The position numbers were made by a program, and so were the translations under genes. From JBBSOW01 sp038259365 (GTDB lineage Bacteria; Actinomycetota; Actinomycetes; Propionibacteriales; Propionibacteriaceae), in assembly GCA_038259365.1 (NCBI GenBank), contig JBBSOW010000085.1, forward strand, positions 1-13,267: a DNA stretch of 13,267 nt. The letters run 5' to 3'. The notes beneath the pieces are model-generated. The model ran no database searches. It was not told the DNA's origin and saw only the letters and a program-made list of their open reading frames with translations. Of this stretch, positions 6,273 through 13,267 are shown piece by piece (the first letter of the stretch is position 1; each line of letters opens with the position of its first letter).

Positions 6273-8087
6273 TCAGGACTTGCTGTGAGAAACGATGTTC
6301 TTGGCGTTGGCGAACAGCTCAGCCCCCATGGCCCTGGCCGAGTTCCGGATGACCGCACCCTCGGCGGGGTCGCCCTTGATCAGGCTGGCGAGGAACCCCT
6401 TGGCCTCGTCGAAGGAGATGTGGGCGGGCAGGGGCGGCACGTTGGGGTCGGTGTGCACGTCGAGCAGGACCGGCCGGTCAGCGGTGAAGGCGGAGTCCCA
6501 GGCGCCGGCCACCTGATCGGGCCGGTCGACGGTGATGGCCTTCAGCCCCAACACTTCGGCGTAGGCGGCGTAGTCCATGTCTTCCACGAGCTGGGAGGTG
6601 TCGTAGCGGGGGTCACCGACCTCGCGCATCTCCCACGACACCTGGTTCAGATCGTTGTTGTGCAACACCATGATGATGAACCGCGGATCCTTCCAACTCT
6701 TCCAGTGTCGTTTGACCGTGAGCAGCTCGTTCATGCCGAGCATCTGGAAGGCGCCATCGCCGATCGTGCAAACCACCGGGCGATCCGGATGGGCGAACTT
6801 GGCGGCGACGGCGTAGGGCATGGCGGCCAGCATCGAGGCAAGCATGCCCGACAGGTTCCCGCTCATGTTCGCGCCCAGCTTGAGGTGGTGGCCGTACCAG
6901 TCGGCGGTCGAGCCGGCGTCGGCGGTAACGATGGCGTTCTCGGGGAGACGCTTGTTGAGCAAGTGGTAGACGTAGCGGGGATTGATCGGATCCGCCTCGG
7001 CCATCGCCTCCCGCTCGGTCACCTCGTCCCAGTCCCGCATGCCCTCGATCACCTGTTCTTGCCAACCGCGATCGGTTTGCTCCTGCAGGTGCGGCAACAG
7101 CGCCGCGAGGGTGGCCTTGGCGTCACCGGCGAGGTTGACCTCCATCGGGTAGCGCAGGCTGAGGTGCCGGGGCGAGAGGTCGATCTGGACCCCGCGGGCC
7201 TGGCCGGTCTCGGGGAGGAACTCGGCGTAGGGGTAGTTGCTGCCGACCATCAGCAGGGTGTCGCAGTCCTGCATCATGTCGTAGCTGGGCCGCGATCCCA
7301 GCAGGCCGAGCTGCTGGGTGTGGTACGGCAGGTCACCCGGGACGACGTCTTTGCCCAACAACGCGGTGACGATGCCCGCCCCGAGCCGCTCGGCCACCGC
7401 GATCACTTCGTCGGTGGCGCCCCGGGCTCCCTGACCGACGATCATCGCCACCTTGCGGCCCGCGTTGAGCGCCTCGGCCGCACGGCGCAGCTCCGATTCG
7501 GGCGGGGTGAGAGCGGTGGAAGCGTGACCGACGCCGGTGCGGGAGACCCAGTGCTCCAACGTGGGGGTGGCCATGTCGGCGTCCTGGATGTCAGCGGGCA
7601 GGATCACCACGGTGGGGCAGCGCTGTGCCCCGGCGATCCGGACCGCGCGGTCCACGACGAGCTGGGCCTGCATCGGCGTCGTCACGGTCTGGACGTAGCC
7701 GGCGACATCGGTGAAAACCCGCTCCAGGTTGAGCTGCTGTTGGGTATCGCTGCCCAAAGACACCAGACCCTGTTGACCGACGATCGCGACCACCGGTTGG
7801 TTGTCCATCTTGGCGTCGTACAGGCCGTTGAGCAGGTGCACCGCACCAGGGCCCGACGTGGCCATGCACACCCCCACCTCGCCGGTGAACTTGGCGTGGG
7901 CGCACGCCATGAAGGCGGCGATCTCTTCGTGGGTGGGGCGGATGTAGGTGAAGTCCTTTCCCTCGGACTGCCCGCGTTCCAAGGCGCCGTCCAGCCCGCC
8001 GACCCCGTCGCCGGGGAAGCCGTAGAAGCGGTGCAGATCCCATTCGATCAACCGGTCGATCACGAAATCGCTGACGGTATCGCTCAT
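6273..8087 (-). CDS. Pyruvate-oxidase-like thiamine diphosphate enzyme (PoxB family)
   Basis: A 604-aa ThDP enzyme with the three-domain layout of pyruvate oxidase / pyruvate:quinone oxidoreductase. The N-terminal pyrimidine-binding domain has the catalytic Glu (HEE, E54) and the SGPGAVHLLNGLYDA segment (78-92). The central domain (about 195-335) is of the FAD-binding type. The C-terminal domain carries the ThDP/Mg signature GDG (443-445) through NN (477-478), with a few extra residues (WKSWKDPRF) between. The family decarboxylates 2-oxo acids and, in PoxB, passes electrons to quinone at the membrane. The ~45 residues after the catalytic core could serve as a membrane-contact tail, as in PoxB. 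Start ATG 8087 has AGGA 9-10 nt upstream. It lies in an operon with a sugar-acid-type enolase and a GMC dehydrogenase, so the substrate may not be pyruvate. Confidence 0.9.
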   Translation of the reverse strand: MSDTVSDFVIDRLIEWDLHRFYGFPGDGVGGLDGALERGQSEGKDFTYIRPTHEEIAAFMACAHAKFTGEVGVCMATSGPGAVHLLNGLYDAKMDNQPVVAIVGQQGLVSLGSDTQQQLNLERVFTDVAGYVQTVTTPMQAQLVVDRAVRIAGAQRCPTVVILPADIQDADMATPTLEHWVSRTGVGHASTALTPPESELRRAAEALNAGRKVAMIVGQGARGATDEVIAVAERLGAGIVTALLGKDVVPGDLPYHTQQLGLLGSRPSYDMMQDCDTLLMVGSNYPYAEFLPETGQARGVQIDLSPRHLSLRYPMEVNLAGDAKATLAALLPHLQEQTDRGWQEQVIEGMRDWDEVTEREAMAEADPINPRYVYHLLNKRLPENAIVTADAGSTADWYGHHLKLGANMSGNLSGMLASMLAAMPYAVAAKFAHPDRPVVCTIGDGAFQMLGMNELLTVKRHWKSWKDPRFIIMVLHNNDLNQVSWEMREVGDPRYDTSQLVEDMDYAAYAEVLGLKAITVDRPDQVAGAWDSAFTADRPVLLDVHTDPNVPPLPAHISFDEAKGFLASLIKGDPAEGAVIRNSARAMGAELFANAKNIVSHSKS

Positions 8088-8120
8088 GATGATGTTCCTG
8101 TCTTGTCGAGATGAATGGTG

Positions 8121-9293
8121 CTAACGAACTCGGTAGGGCTCCGCGTGCTCGTGCAGCAGTTCCATACCGTGGCCGGGTAGATGGGGGTGTGGGTGGAGTT
8201 GGCCGCCGGCTGGATCCAGGGTGTTGTCGAACATGAGCTGTTCGATTCGAACGTGATCGCTGAAGTACTCCAGGTGGCGCACGTTTTGGGTGGCGACCCC
8301 GACGTGAGCGTGCAGATTGGGGGCGCAGTGCGCGGAGACCTGCAACTGGTGGCCAGCGGCGACCGCAGCGATCCGATGCCATTCGGTGTACCCGCCGGCG
8401 CGGGTCGCGTCGATCTGGACACAATCCACGGCGTCGGCGGCGCACAGCTTCGCGAAGTAGGTCAGGTCGTAGCCGTACTCCCCGGCCGTGACGTCGGCGT
8501 GGACCTGATCGCGGACCTGCCGAAGGCCGGCGAGGTCTTCCGAGCTGACGGGTTCTTCGAACCAGACGACGCCTGCGTCGGCCACCTCCGCCATCAGCCG
8601 GATGGCCTGTTTGGGGGTGTAGGCGCCGTTGGCGTCGACGTAGAGTTCGACATCCGCCCCGATCCGAGAGCGGGTCTGCCGGATCCGGGCGATGTCGCGA
8701 TCGGTGCGCCGCCCCCAGGCTTCGCCGATCTTGATCTTCACCCGGGGAATGTGGTGCTCCCCCACCCAGCCTTCGAGCTGTCGATCGAGCCGGGCGGCGT
8801 CGAAGGTGGTGAATCCGCCGCTGCCGTAGATCGGGGCGGCCGGGCGAGCGGCACCCCACAGCCGGGACAGCGAGCAGTCGAGTAGCCGGGCCTTGAGGTC
8901 CCACAGCGCGACGTCGACCGCGGAGATGGCGTAGCCGCACAACCCCGCCCGGGTGTTGTTGCGGACCGCGGCCACCATCGCGGCCCAGACGGCGGGCGTG
9001 GCCGCGGCGTCCGCGCCGAGCACCACGGGGCGAAGCACGTCGTGGACGACATCGACGATCGCGGGGGCGCCGTAGGTCCAGCCGGTGCCGGTCCGGCCGC
9101 CAGCGGTCACGGTGACCACGACGATCGTCGTGGCATCCCAAGAGGCGGTGCCGTCGGCCTCGGGCTGTTCGGTCGGGATCGTGTAGGCGGCGGCGGTCAC
9201 GCTATCGATCGTGACGCATCCCAGGGAGCCCGGATCAGCGTCCGTGGCGTCGAGCAGGGGCCCGGTCGAGGGGTCGAAGGCCGTCGTGGTCAT
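8121..9293 (-). CDS. Mandelate-racemase-subgroup enolase-superfamily enzyme
   Basis: A 390-aa enzyme of the enolase superfamily, which abstracts the alpha proton of a carboxylate (acid-sugar dehydration or racemisation). Catalytic set: KxK at K186/K188, metal ligands D220, E246 and E272, and the D295-H322 dyad. The spacings D-E 26, E-E 26, E-D 23 and D-H 27 are the same as in mandelate racemase (D195, E221, E247, D270, H297), placing it firmly in the MR subgroup. The first ~25 residues are an atypical extension before the capping domain. Start chosen at ATG 9293 because AAAGG lies 8 nt upstream; GTG 9299 would be too close. The substrate cannot be read from the sequence; the neighbours suggest a sugar acid or other hydroxy acid. 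Confidence 0.92.
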   Translation of the reverse strand: MTTTAFDPSTGPLLDATDADPGSLGCVTIDSVTAAAYTIPTEQPEADGTASWDATTIVVVTVTAGGRTGTGWTYGAPAIVDVVHDVLRPVVLGADAAATPAVWAAMVAAVRNNTRAGLCGYAISAVDVALWDLKARLLDCSLSRLWGAARPAAPIYGSGGFTTFDAARLDRQLEGWVGEHHIPRVKIKIGEAWGRRTDRDIARIRQTRSRIGADVELYVDANGAYTPKQAIRLMAEVADAGVVWFEEPVSSEDLAGLRQVRDQVHADVTAGEYGYDLTYFAKLCAADAVDCVQIDATRAGGYTEWHRIAAVAAGHQLQVSAHCAPNLHAHVGVATQNVRHLEYFSDHVRIEQLMFDNTLDPAGGQLHPHPHLPGHGMELLHEHAEPYRVR

Positions 9294-9301
9294 GATCACT
9301 A

Positions 9302-9306
9302 CCTTT
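9302..9306 (-). promoter_or_regulatory. Ribosome binding site of the enolase-superfamily gene
   Basis: AAAGG on the minus strand, 8 nt before ATG 9293, within the 30-nt gap after the GMC dehydrogenase stop. It decides between ATG 9293 and GTG 9299 in favour of the ATG. Confidence 0.65.
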
Positions 9307-9323
9307 GCTGAGGTTGCGGATGT

Positions 9324-11033
9324 CTAATGCGACGAAGCGGTCACCAGCCGCTGCGCGGCCCGCGCGGAGTTGGCCATGATGGTCAGCCCGGGGTTGGCCG
9401 AGCCCTGGGTCGGGAGGACGCTGCCGTCCACAATCAGCAGGTTGGGGACGGCGAAGCTGCGGCAGTCGGCGTCGACGACCCCCTGATGCTCGTCCGTGGC
9501 CATCCGTGCCCCGCCGACCAGGTGGGCGTTGCGGTTGAACGTGATCGTTTCGCTGGCCCCGGCCGCGGTGAGAATGTCCTCCATGACCTCCTGGGCTGCG
9601 CTCAGCAGTTGTTTGTCGTTCTCGCATTGGCTGTAGGAGAATTGGGCAACGGGCAGCCCGTACCGGTCCTTCTCTGCCGCCAGCGTGACCCGGTTTCTGG
9701 CCTGGGGGAGGAATTCACAGAGGGCGCCGAGCACCGACCAGTGCACGTAGTCGCGCATGTAGCGGCGCAGATCTTCGCCCCAGTGACCCTGGCCCGCGAC
9801 GTGCTCGGCCCACGTGATCGGCAGCGGCGAGACGGTTTGAATGGAGAAACCGCGCTGGTAGGGCTTGGCCGGGTCGGTCTCGTAGAACTGCTCGCTGGAA
9901 ACCTCGGGAGGCGGCGCCTTGTACATGCGGACCTCCTCGGTGAACCGGCCGGCGGTCTGCGGCGCGCCTTGAACCATCAGGTAGCGTCCCACCTGGTCGA
10001 AGTCGTTACACAAACCCTCCGGGAACCGCTTGGACGCGGAGTTGAGAAGCAGCCGCGGTGTCTCGATCGAGTAGCCGGCGAGGAGCACGTGAGCGGCCCG
10101 CTGACGGTACTCCTGACCGTTTCTCAGATAGCGGACGCCGGTAGCCCGCCCGGTGCGTTCGTCGACGTCGACGCCGACGACCATGGCGTTCGCGCGGATC
10201 TCCGCGCCGTGCGCGAGCGCGTCGGGGACGTGGGTGATCAGCGGGGACGCTTTCGCGTTGACCTTGCAACCCTGCAGGCAGAACCCTCGGTAGATGCAGT
10301 GTGGTCGATTGCCGAATCGGCCGTTGGTGATCGCCACCGGGCCGACCCGGGTCTCGATCCCCCTGGCCAAGGCTCCGCGCTGGAAGACTTCGCCGTTGCC
10401 GCCCACGGGATGAGCCCGCTGGGGATAGCGGTGTGGATCGCCCCAGGGCCAATCCTGCCCGGCCACCGGCAGTTCGCCCTCGATGGCCTCGTAGTAGGGC
10501 TTGAGCTCGTCGTAGCCGATCGGCCAGTCGGCCCCGACCCCATCGACGCTGTCGGTGTGGAAGTCGCTCGGGTGAAAGCGGGGCACGTACCCGGCGTAAT
10601 GCACCATGGAGCCGCCGACCCCTCGCCCGGAGTTGTTCGACCCCAGGGGCACCGGATTCTCGCCGTCGATGACGCGTGGCTCGGTCCAGTACAGGTGATG
10701 CGACCCCGCCTCGTCGGACACCCAGTCTTGGTCGGGATCCCAGAACGGGCCGGCGTCCAACGCCACCACGCTCCAACCGGCCCTGGCCAGCCGTTGCGCC
10801 GCGGTGGCGCCGCCCGCCCCGCAGCCCACGATGACGGCGTCGACGACATCGTCGGGCGAGTGCTTGCGCATGTCTTGGCGGAGCTGGTGGTTGGTACGCC
10901 CCTGTCCGCTCGGCAGCAGCCACGCCGACTCGTTGCGCTCGCGGACCCGGTCGGCGGCGCCGTCATGAGCCTCGAAGAACGACCGTAGACCGCCCGTGAC
11001 TCGAGACACCGGGCCCCTGTCCGCGGGGGTCAT
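9324..11033 (-). CDS. GMC-family flavin dehydrogenase (gluconate 2-dehydrogenase large-subunit type)
   Basis: A 569-aa FAD-dependent alcohol/polyol/sugar dehydrogenase. The dinucleotide-binding motif is GCGAGG (70-75) after an unusually long ~65-residue N-terminal region. The GMC signature region includes GRGVGGSMVHYAGYVPRF (137-153), and the C-terminal substrate/FAD end has AHLVGGARM (H504, likely catalytic) and GSANPGLT (N547 the usual partner). Cysteines C246, C252 and C256 in a CIYRGFCLQGCK stretch resemble the Cys motif of membrane gluconate and fructose dehydrogenase large subunits; a metal role is possible but not shown. No signal peptide is visible. Start chosen at ATG 11033: its ATGA overlaps the stop of the subunit-3-like gene. 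The immediate partner is that small subunit; no cytochrome c gene is present. Confidence 0.93.
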   Translation of the reverse strand: MTPADRGPVSRVTGGLRSFFEAHDGAADRVRERNESAWLLPSGQGRTNHQLRQDMRKHSPDDVVDAVIVGCGAGGATAAQRLARAGWSVVALDAGPFWDPDQDWVSDEAGSHHLYWTEPRVIDGENPVPLGSNNSGRGVGGSMVHYAGYVPRFHPSDFHTDSVDGVGADWPIGYDELKPYYEAIEGELPVAGQDWPWGDPHRYPQRAHPVGGNGEVFQRGALARGIETRVGPVAITNGRFGNRPHCIYRGFCLQGCKVNAKASPLITHVPDALAHGAEIRANAMVVGVDVDERTGRATGVRYLRNGQEYRQRAAHVLLAGYSIETPRLLLNSASKRFPEGLCNDFDQVGRYLMVQGAPQTAGRFTEEVRMYKAPPPEVSSEQFYETDPAKPYQRGFSIQTVSPLPITWAEHVAGQGHWGEDLRRYMRDYVHWSVLGALCEFLPQARNRVTLAAEKDRYGLPVAQFSYSQCENDKQLLSAAQEVMEDILTAAGASETITFNRNAHLVGGARMATDEHQGVVDADCRSFAVPNLLIVDGSVLPTQGSANPGLTIMANSARAAQRLVTASSH

Positions 11034-11683
11034 GACGCCACCCGGGTCGGGTCGATCGGTAGGCGATCGCGCACCTCGTATGGTTCTCGGGCGTCGATCC
11101 CCCGGTTCTTGTAGCCGCGCGGGTACGCCGGTCCGGAGAACCCCATCTCGTTCCAGGCCCACGGATGGGCGTAGAACGCGGTGCAGGCGTACCGAGTCCA
11201 CAGCGACCAGATCCGGTCGGCCCGCATATCGTGCCACGTCCGCTCGGCGGCGTCTTGGACCGCTTGGACCAGCGTGGCTTGCTGTTCGCGTGTGCAGTCG
11301 GCGAAAGAGGTGTCGAAACCAGAGCGGGCGTCATCCTCGATCGCCGCGAGCGAGTCTCGCCATGCTTGCCCGTCCTCGGGGAGGTCTGCGTAGTGCCACC
11401 CGTCGGTCTGTTCTTCGGTCAGCCGCACATCGATCATTTGCAATACCGGAACTCGCGGGTCTTCATGCTGGCCGAGTAACTGGTCCAACAGAGGCCGCGC
11501 AATCCCCTCCTCGGCCAAGGTAAAGAAACGCAGAGGTGCAGGCAACGACAACCGGGCCAACACCACTCCCGCAGTGACCGGATCCCAGTGCTCCACCTGG
11601 GCCAACACGTCGAATCCCGGAAACCGGGTCGGTTCATTGCCTGGCGTCGTGCCTACCAGCGCGGGGCTCTTGGGGTCCACCAT
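11030..11683 (-). CDS. Gluconate 2-dehydrogenase subunit 3-like protein
   Basis: A 217-aa protein of the Gluconate_2-dh3 type, the small gamma subunit that partners GMC dehydrogenases. The most characteristic stretch is AHPWAWNEMGFSGPAYPRGY (172-191), rich in aromatic residues and glycine, near the C-terminus. The middle (about 85-160) is predicted mostly helical and acidic. The known proteobacterial subunit carries a Tat signal; none is seen here, so the complex should stay in the cytoplasm. Start chosen at ATG 11683: TGATG overlaps the upstream stop by 1 nt, and the downstream end overlaps the GMC start by 4 nt. This tight coupling supports a physical complex. Confidence 0.85.
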   Translation of the reverse strand: MVDPKSPALVGTTPGNEPTRFPGFDVLAQVEHWDPVTAGVVLARLSLPAPLRFFTLAEEGIARPLLDQLLGQHEDPRVPVLQMIDVRLTEEQTDGWHYADLPEDGQAWRDSLAAIEDDARSGFDTSFADCTREQQATLVQAVQDAAERTWHDMRADRIWSLWTRYACTAFYAHPWAWNEMGFSGPAYPRGYKNRGIDAREPYEVRDRLPIDPTRVAS

Positions 11684-12138
11684 CACTGTTCCCGCCGCAA
11701 CACCGACGCCAGCAGGCCCATGCCGCCCACCATCGTCACCAACAGCGGTGCCATCAGCGGCGGCCCCATCTCCATGTTGTAGGTGAAGTTCTTCCATCCG
11801 CCGGGCTTCTGGCCGATGCCGCGCGCGTGTAGGTAGGTGCCCTGTAAACCGTTCGCCACGATGATCGCCGACACCACGGGCAGGGTGGTTTTGGCCATCT
11901 TGGTGCTCACCGCACCGGCGACCCCGGCCGCCATCCCAACCGGACCGAGCGCGACCGGCAACCACATCAATCGATTCCCGAAGCTGGCCGAATCGTGTTC
12001 GAAGAAGATCTCCGCGGTGGCCGTGGCCGCCCCGAGCGCCGTCAACACCGACAACGACCGCTCGAAACGCCCGGTCCGGACGTCGCGCCAGGCCCGTTCC
12101 GCCAGACCCGCCCCATCCGAGGCTTCTGTTCTGTTCAT
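11683..12138 (-). CDS. Small four-helix membrane protein, unknown function
   Basis: A 151-aa protein not matched to a named family. After a polar N-terminus (1-28) it has four hydrophobic segments, about 29-45, 57-77, 82-100 and 127-146. Between the third and fourth is a conspicuous loop, HARGIGQKPGGW (104-115), followed by YNMEMGPPLMAP (120-131), which looks conserved in style rather than random. Start ATG 12138 has AGAAGGG 6 nt upstream. It sits directly before and overlaps the GMC small subunit, so it may anchor the dehydrogenase to the membrane or link it to quinone in place of a cytochrome. That role is inference from position only. Confidence 0.8.
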   Translation of the reverse strand: MNRTEASDGAGLAERAWRDVRTGRFERSLSVLTALGAATATAEIFFEHDSASFGNRLMWLPVALGPVGMAAGVAGAVSTKMAKTTLPVVSAIIVANGLQGTYLHARGIGQKPGGWKNFTYNMEMGPPLMAPLLVTMVGGMGLLASVLRREQ

Positions 12139-12140
12139 GA

Positions 12141-12506
12141 TCAGCCCTTCTCTTGAGCTCGTGCCGTCAGCAGCGACAGCACCCCGAAGACGCCCGCGAT
12201 CGCACCGCTGGTCAGGGTGGCCCGGCGCGAACTGGGCTCCTTGACGGCGATCAGGACCATGCTGGCGGCGTGCAGGATGTCGACCACGGCTTCCAACCGG
12301 TTGAAATGGTGAGGCGCCACCAGTTGCGTCAGCCCCTGGACGAGGTGGCGTGCACCAAGAGCTGTGACCGCTGCCTGTTCCCCGGCGGAGGGGCTGTGTC
12401 CCTGGACCGACTCGAAAAGGTCTCGGCCACGCCCCACCAAAACGGTTCCCCAAGCCATGGCGAGCGCGCCAGCCACCCGGGTTGTGGCCTCCATGGGGGC
12501 CCTCAT
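12141..12506 (-). CDS. Small membrane protein, unknown function
   Basis: A 121-aa protein with hydrophobic segments at about 9-25, 72-88 and 97-114, and a central amphipathic stretch with GARHLVQGL (51-59) and LHAASM (78-83). Not assigned to a named family with confidence. Start ATG 12506 overlaps the SDR stop as ATGA; a second ATG at 12494 is a possible alternative. It ends 2 nt before the next gene, whose ribosome binding site lies inside its last codons. Position in the operon suggests a role with the SDR or GMC enzymes. Confidence 0.78.
   Translation of the reverse strand: MRAPMEATTRVAGALAMAWGTVLVGRGRDLFESVQGHSPSAGEQAAVTALGARHLVQGLTQLVAPHHFNRLEAVVDILHAASMVLIAVKEPSSRRATLTSGAIAGVFGVLSLLTARAQEKG
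12145..12151 (-). promoter_or_regulatory. Ribosome binding site of the 151-aa membrane protein
   Basis: AGAAGGG on the minus strand, 6 nt before ATG 12138 and inside the end of the preceding 121-aa gene. Supports the chosen start and coupled translation. Confidence 0.7.
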
Positions 12507-13267
12507 CTCGCCAGCCTGCGCATCAGCAGCGTTCCCCCGCCGACCAGCGCCGCGGCTCCCGCGCCGATCAGGGTCTTGTGGTGGTGGGAGAACCAGAGCT
12601 GCGGGGCCTGGTTTTTGGCCTGGTCGTCGAAGATCCCGTGGGTCCCGAAGTCCTTGCCGTCGGGGCCGTCGGCCGGCTCGAACAGGTTGGACGGCTGATC
12701 CGGGTCCTTGGGCTGCCCGGTCTGCTGGGACTTGAACCCGGTCTTGGCCAGGTAGCGATCCAGCAGCCCAGGGACGAACTTGTTTGCCAGTAGCGTGCCG
12801 ACCGTACTCGTCCCGACCCAGTATTCGCGCCGCTTGGGATGATCCGCGGCGTAGAGCACCGCCTTGGCCGCGACCTCGGGCTGGTAGATCGGGGGCACTG
12901 GCTGGGCGTGGTTGGGCAGCCGCGACAACACCCAGGAGAACTGCGGGGTATTCACCGCCGGCATCTGCACCATCGTCACGTGCACGTTGCTCTTCTCGTG
13001 CATGAGCTCGACCCGCAGCGACTCGTGGAAGCCCTGGATGGCGTGCTTGGCGCCGCAGTAGGCCGACTGCAACGGGATGGCCCGGTAGGCCAGGGCCGAG
13101 CCCACGTGGACGATCGCCCCCCTGTCCCGGGCCATCATCCGCTTCAGCACCGAACTGGTGCAGTACACGTACCCCAGGTAGCTGACCTCGGTAGCTCGCT
13201 TGTACTCGGCCGGTTCGACGTGCCAAAAGCGCGAGAAGACGGCGGTGAAGGCGACGTTCACCCACAC
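12503..13267 (-). CDS. SDR-family oxidoreductase with C-terminal tail and membrane segment, 5' end outside window
   Basis: The last 254 residues of a short-chain dehydrogenase; the Rossmann nucleotide-binding N-terminus lies beyond the right edge, so the GTG at 13267 is not a real start. Residues are numbered from the window edge. The classical triad is Ser57 (VGSALAY), Tyr70 and Lys74 (YCGAK). WVNVAF (2-7) occupies the place of the usual NNAG motif. PAVNTPQFSW and IYQPEVAA are typical of a large actinobacterial SDR group. After the catalytic domain come ~75 extra residues rich in Asp, Pro and Gln and then a hydrophobic segment (about 232-248) ending MRRLAR, a likely C-terminal membrane anchor. 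First visible gene of the operon; the stop overlaps the next start by 4 bp. Confidence 0.92.
   Translation of the reverse strand: MWVNVAFTAVFSRFWHVEPAEYKRATEVSYLGYVYCTSSVLKRMMARDRGAIVHVGSALAYRAIPLQSAYCGAKHAIQGFHESLRVELMHEKSNVHVTMVQMPAVNTPQFSWVLSRLPNHAQPVPPIYQPEVAAKAVLYAADHPKRREYWVGTSTVGTLLANKFVPGLLDRYLAKTGFKSQQTGQPKDPDQPSNLFEPADGPDGKDFGTHGIFDDQAKNQAPQLWFSHHHKTLIGAGAAALVGGGTLLMRRLAR

Noticed and set aside
5323..6288. Long plus-strand open frame across the pilin, intergenic region and YrhK-like gene
   Set aside because: It is antisense to genes with clear family motifs, has no family resemblance, and its composition is that of a GC-rich shadow frame.
6285..8114. 600-codon plus-strand open frame opposite the ThDP gene
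   Set aside because: Gly/Val/His/Arg-rich antisense shadow; the minus strand carries complete ThDP enzyme motifs.
9116..9133. Perfect 18-bp palindrome CCACGACGATCGTCGTGG
   Set aside because: It lies inside the enolase-superfamily coding region and follows from codons for a Thr-Ile-Val-Val-Val run; no sign of an operator role.
9327..10988. 550-codon plus-strand open frame opposite the GMC gene
   Set aside because: Antisense shadow of a gene with FAD and GMC signatures; no motif of its own.

Overview
The window looks like chromosomal DNA of a high-GC actinobacterium. The clues are GC-rich codon use with frequent GTG starts, a DECH-box helicase beside a DUF4244 pilin and TadE-like genes (the actinobacterial 'helicase/secretion neighbourhood'), and an SDR protein with a long C-terminal tail of the kind common in actinobacteria. 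I saw no phage, transposase, CRISPR, tRNA or rRNA feature. The genus cannot be read from the sequence.

Layout. (1) 1-2015, minus: membrane H+-pumping pyrophosphatase (hppA), running off the left edge. (2) 2057-4495, plus: Hrq1/MrfA-type DECH helicase with a C-terminal cysteine cluster, divergent from hppA. (3) 4477-4597: a 59-bp tandem duplication that carries the stop codons of the convergent genes on both sides. (4) 5673-4551, minus: a compact three-gene pilus-type operon (DUF4244 pilin, TadE-like, second TadE/TadG-like) joined by 4-bp stop/start overlaps. No Tad ATPase or platform gene is present upstream in the window. (5) 5674-5949: intergenic stretch with two DnaA-box-like 9-mers and a 7-bp inverted repeat; a 38-nt hairpin spans its right boundary. 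(6) 13267-5950, minus: one long apparent operon. In transcription order it holds an SDR oxidoreductase (5' end outside the window), a 121-aa membrane protein, a 151-aa membrane protein, a gluconate-2-dehydrogenase-subunit-3-like protein, a GMC flavin dehydrogenase, a mandelate-racemase-subgroup enolase-superfamily enzyme, a pyruvate-oxidase-like ThDP enzyme and a YrhK-like membrane protein. Gaps are 2-33 nt or genes overlap by 1-4 nt, and the large hairpin at the last stop may be the terminator.

How the parts may work together. Region 6 combines a flavin dehydrogenase with its small subunit, an acid-sugar-type dehydratase/racemase and a 2-oxo-acid-decarboxylating ThDP enzyme, plus three small membrane proteins. 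The inferred role is intracellular oxidation of a polyol, sugar or hydroxy acid with electrons passed to the membrane quinone pool. The substrate is unknown. Regions 1-4 are an unrelated housekeeping/pilus neighbourhood.

Most notable observations: an Asp-to-Ala change at a gate residue of the H+-pyrophosphatase, the oxidative operon, the duplication at the convergent stops, and a 30-bp in-frame duplication at the start of the pilin gene.
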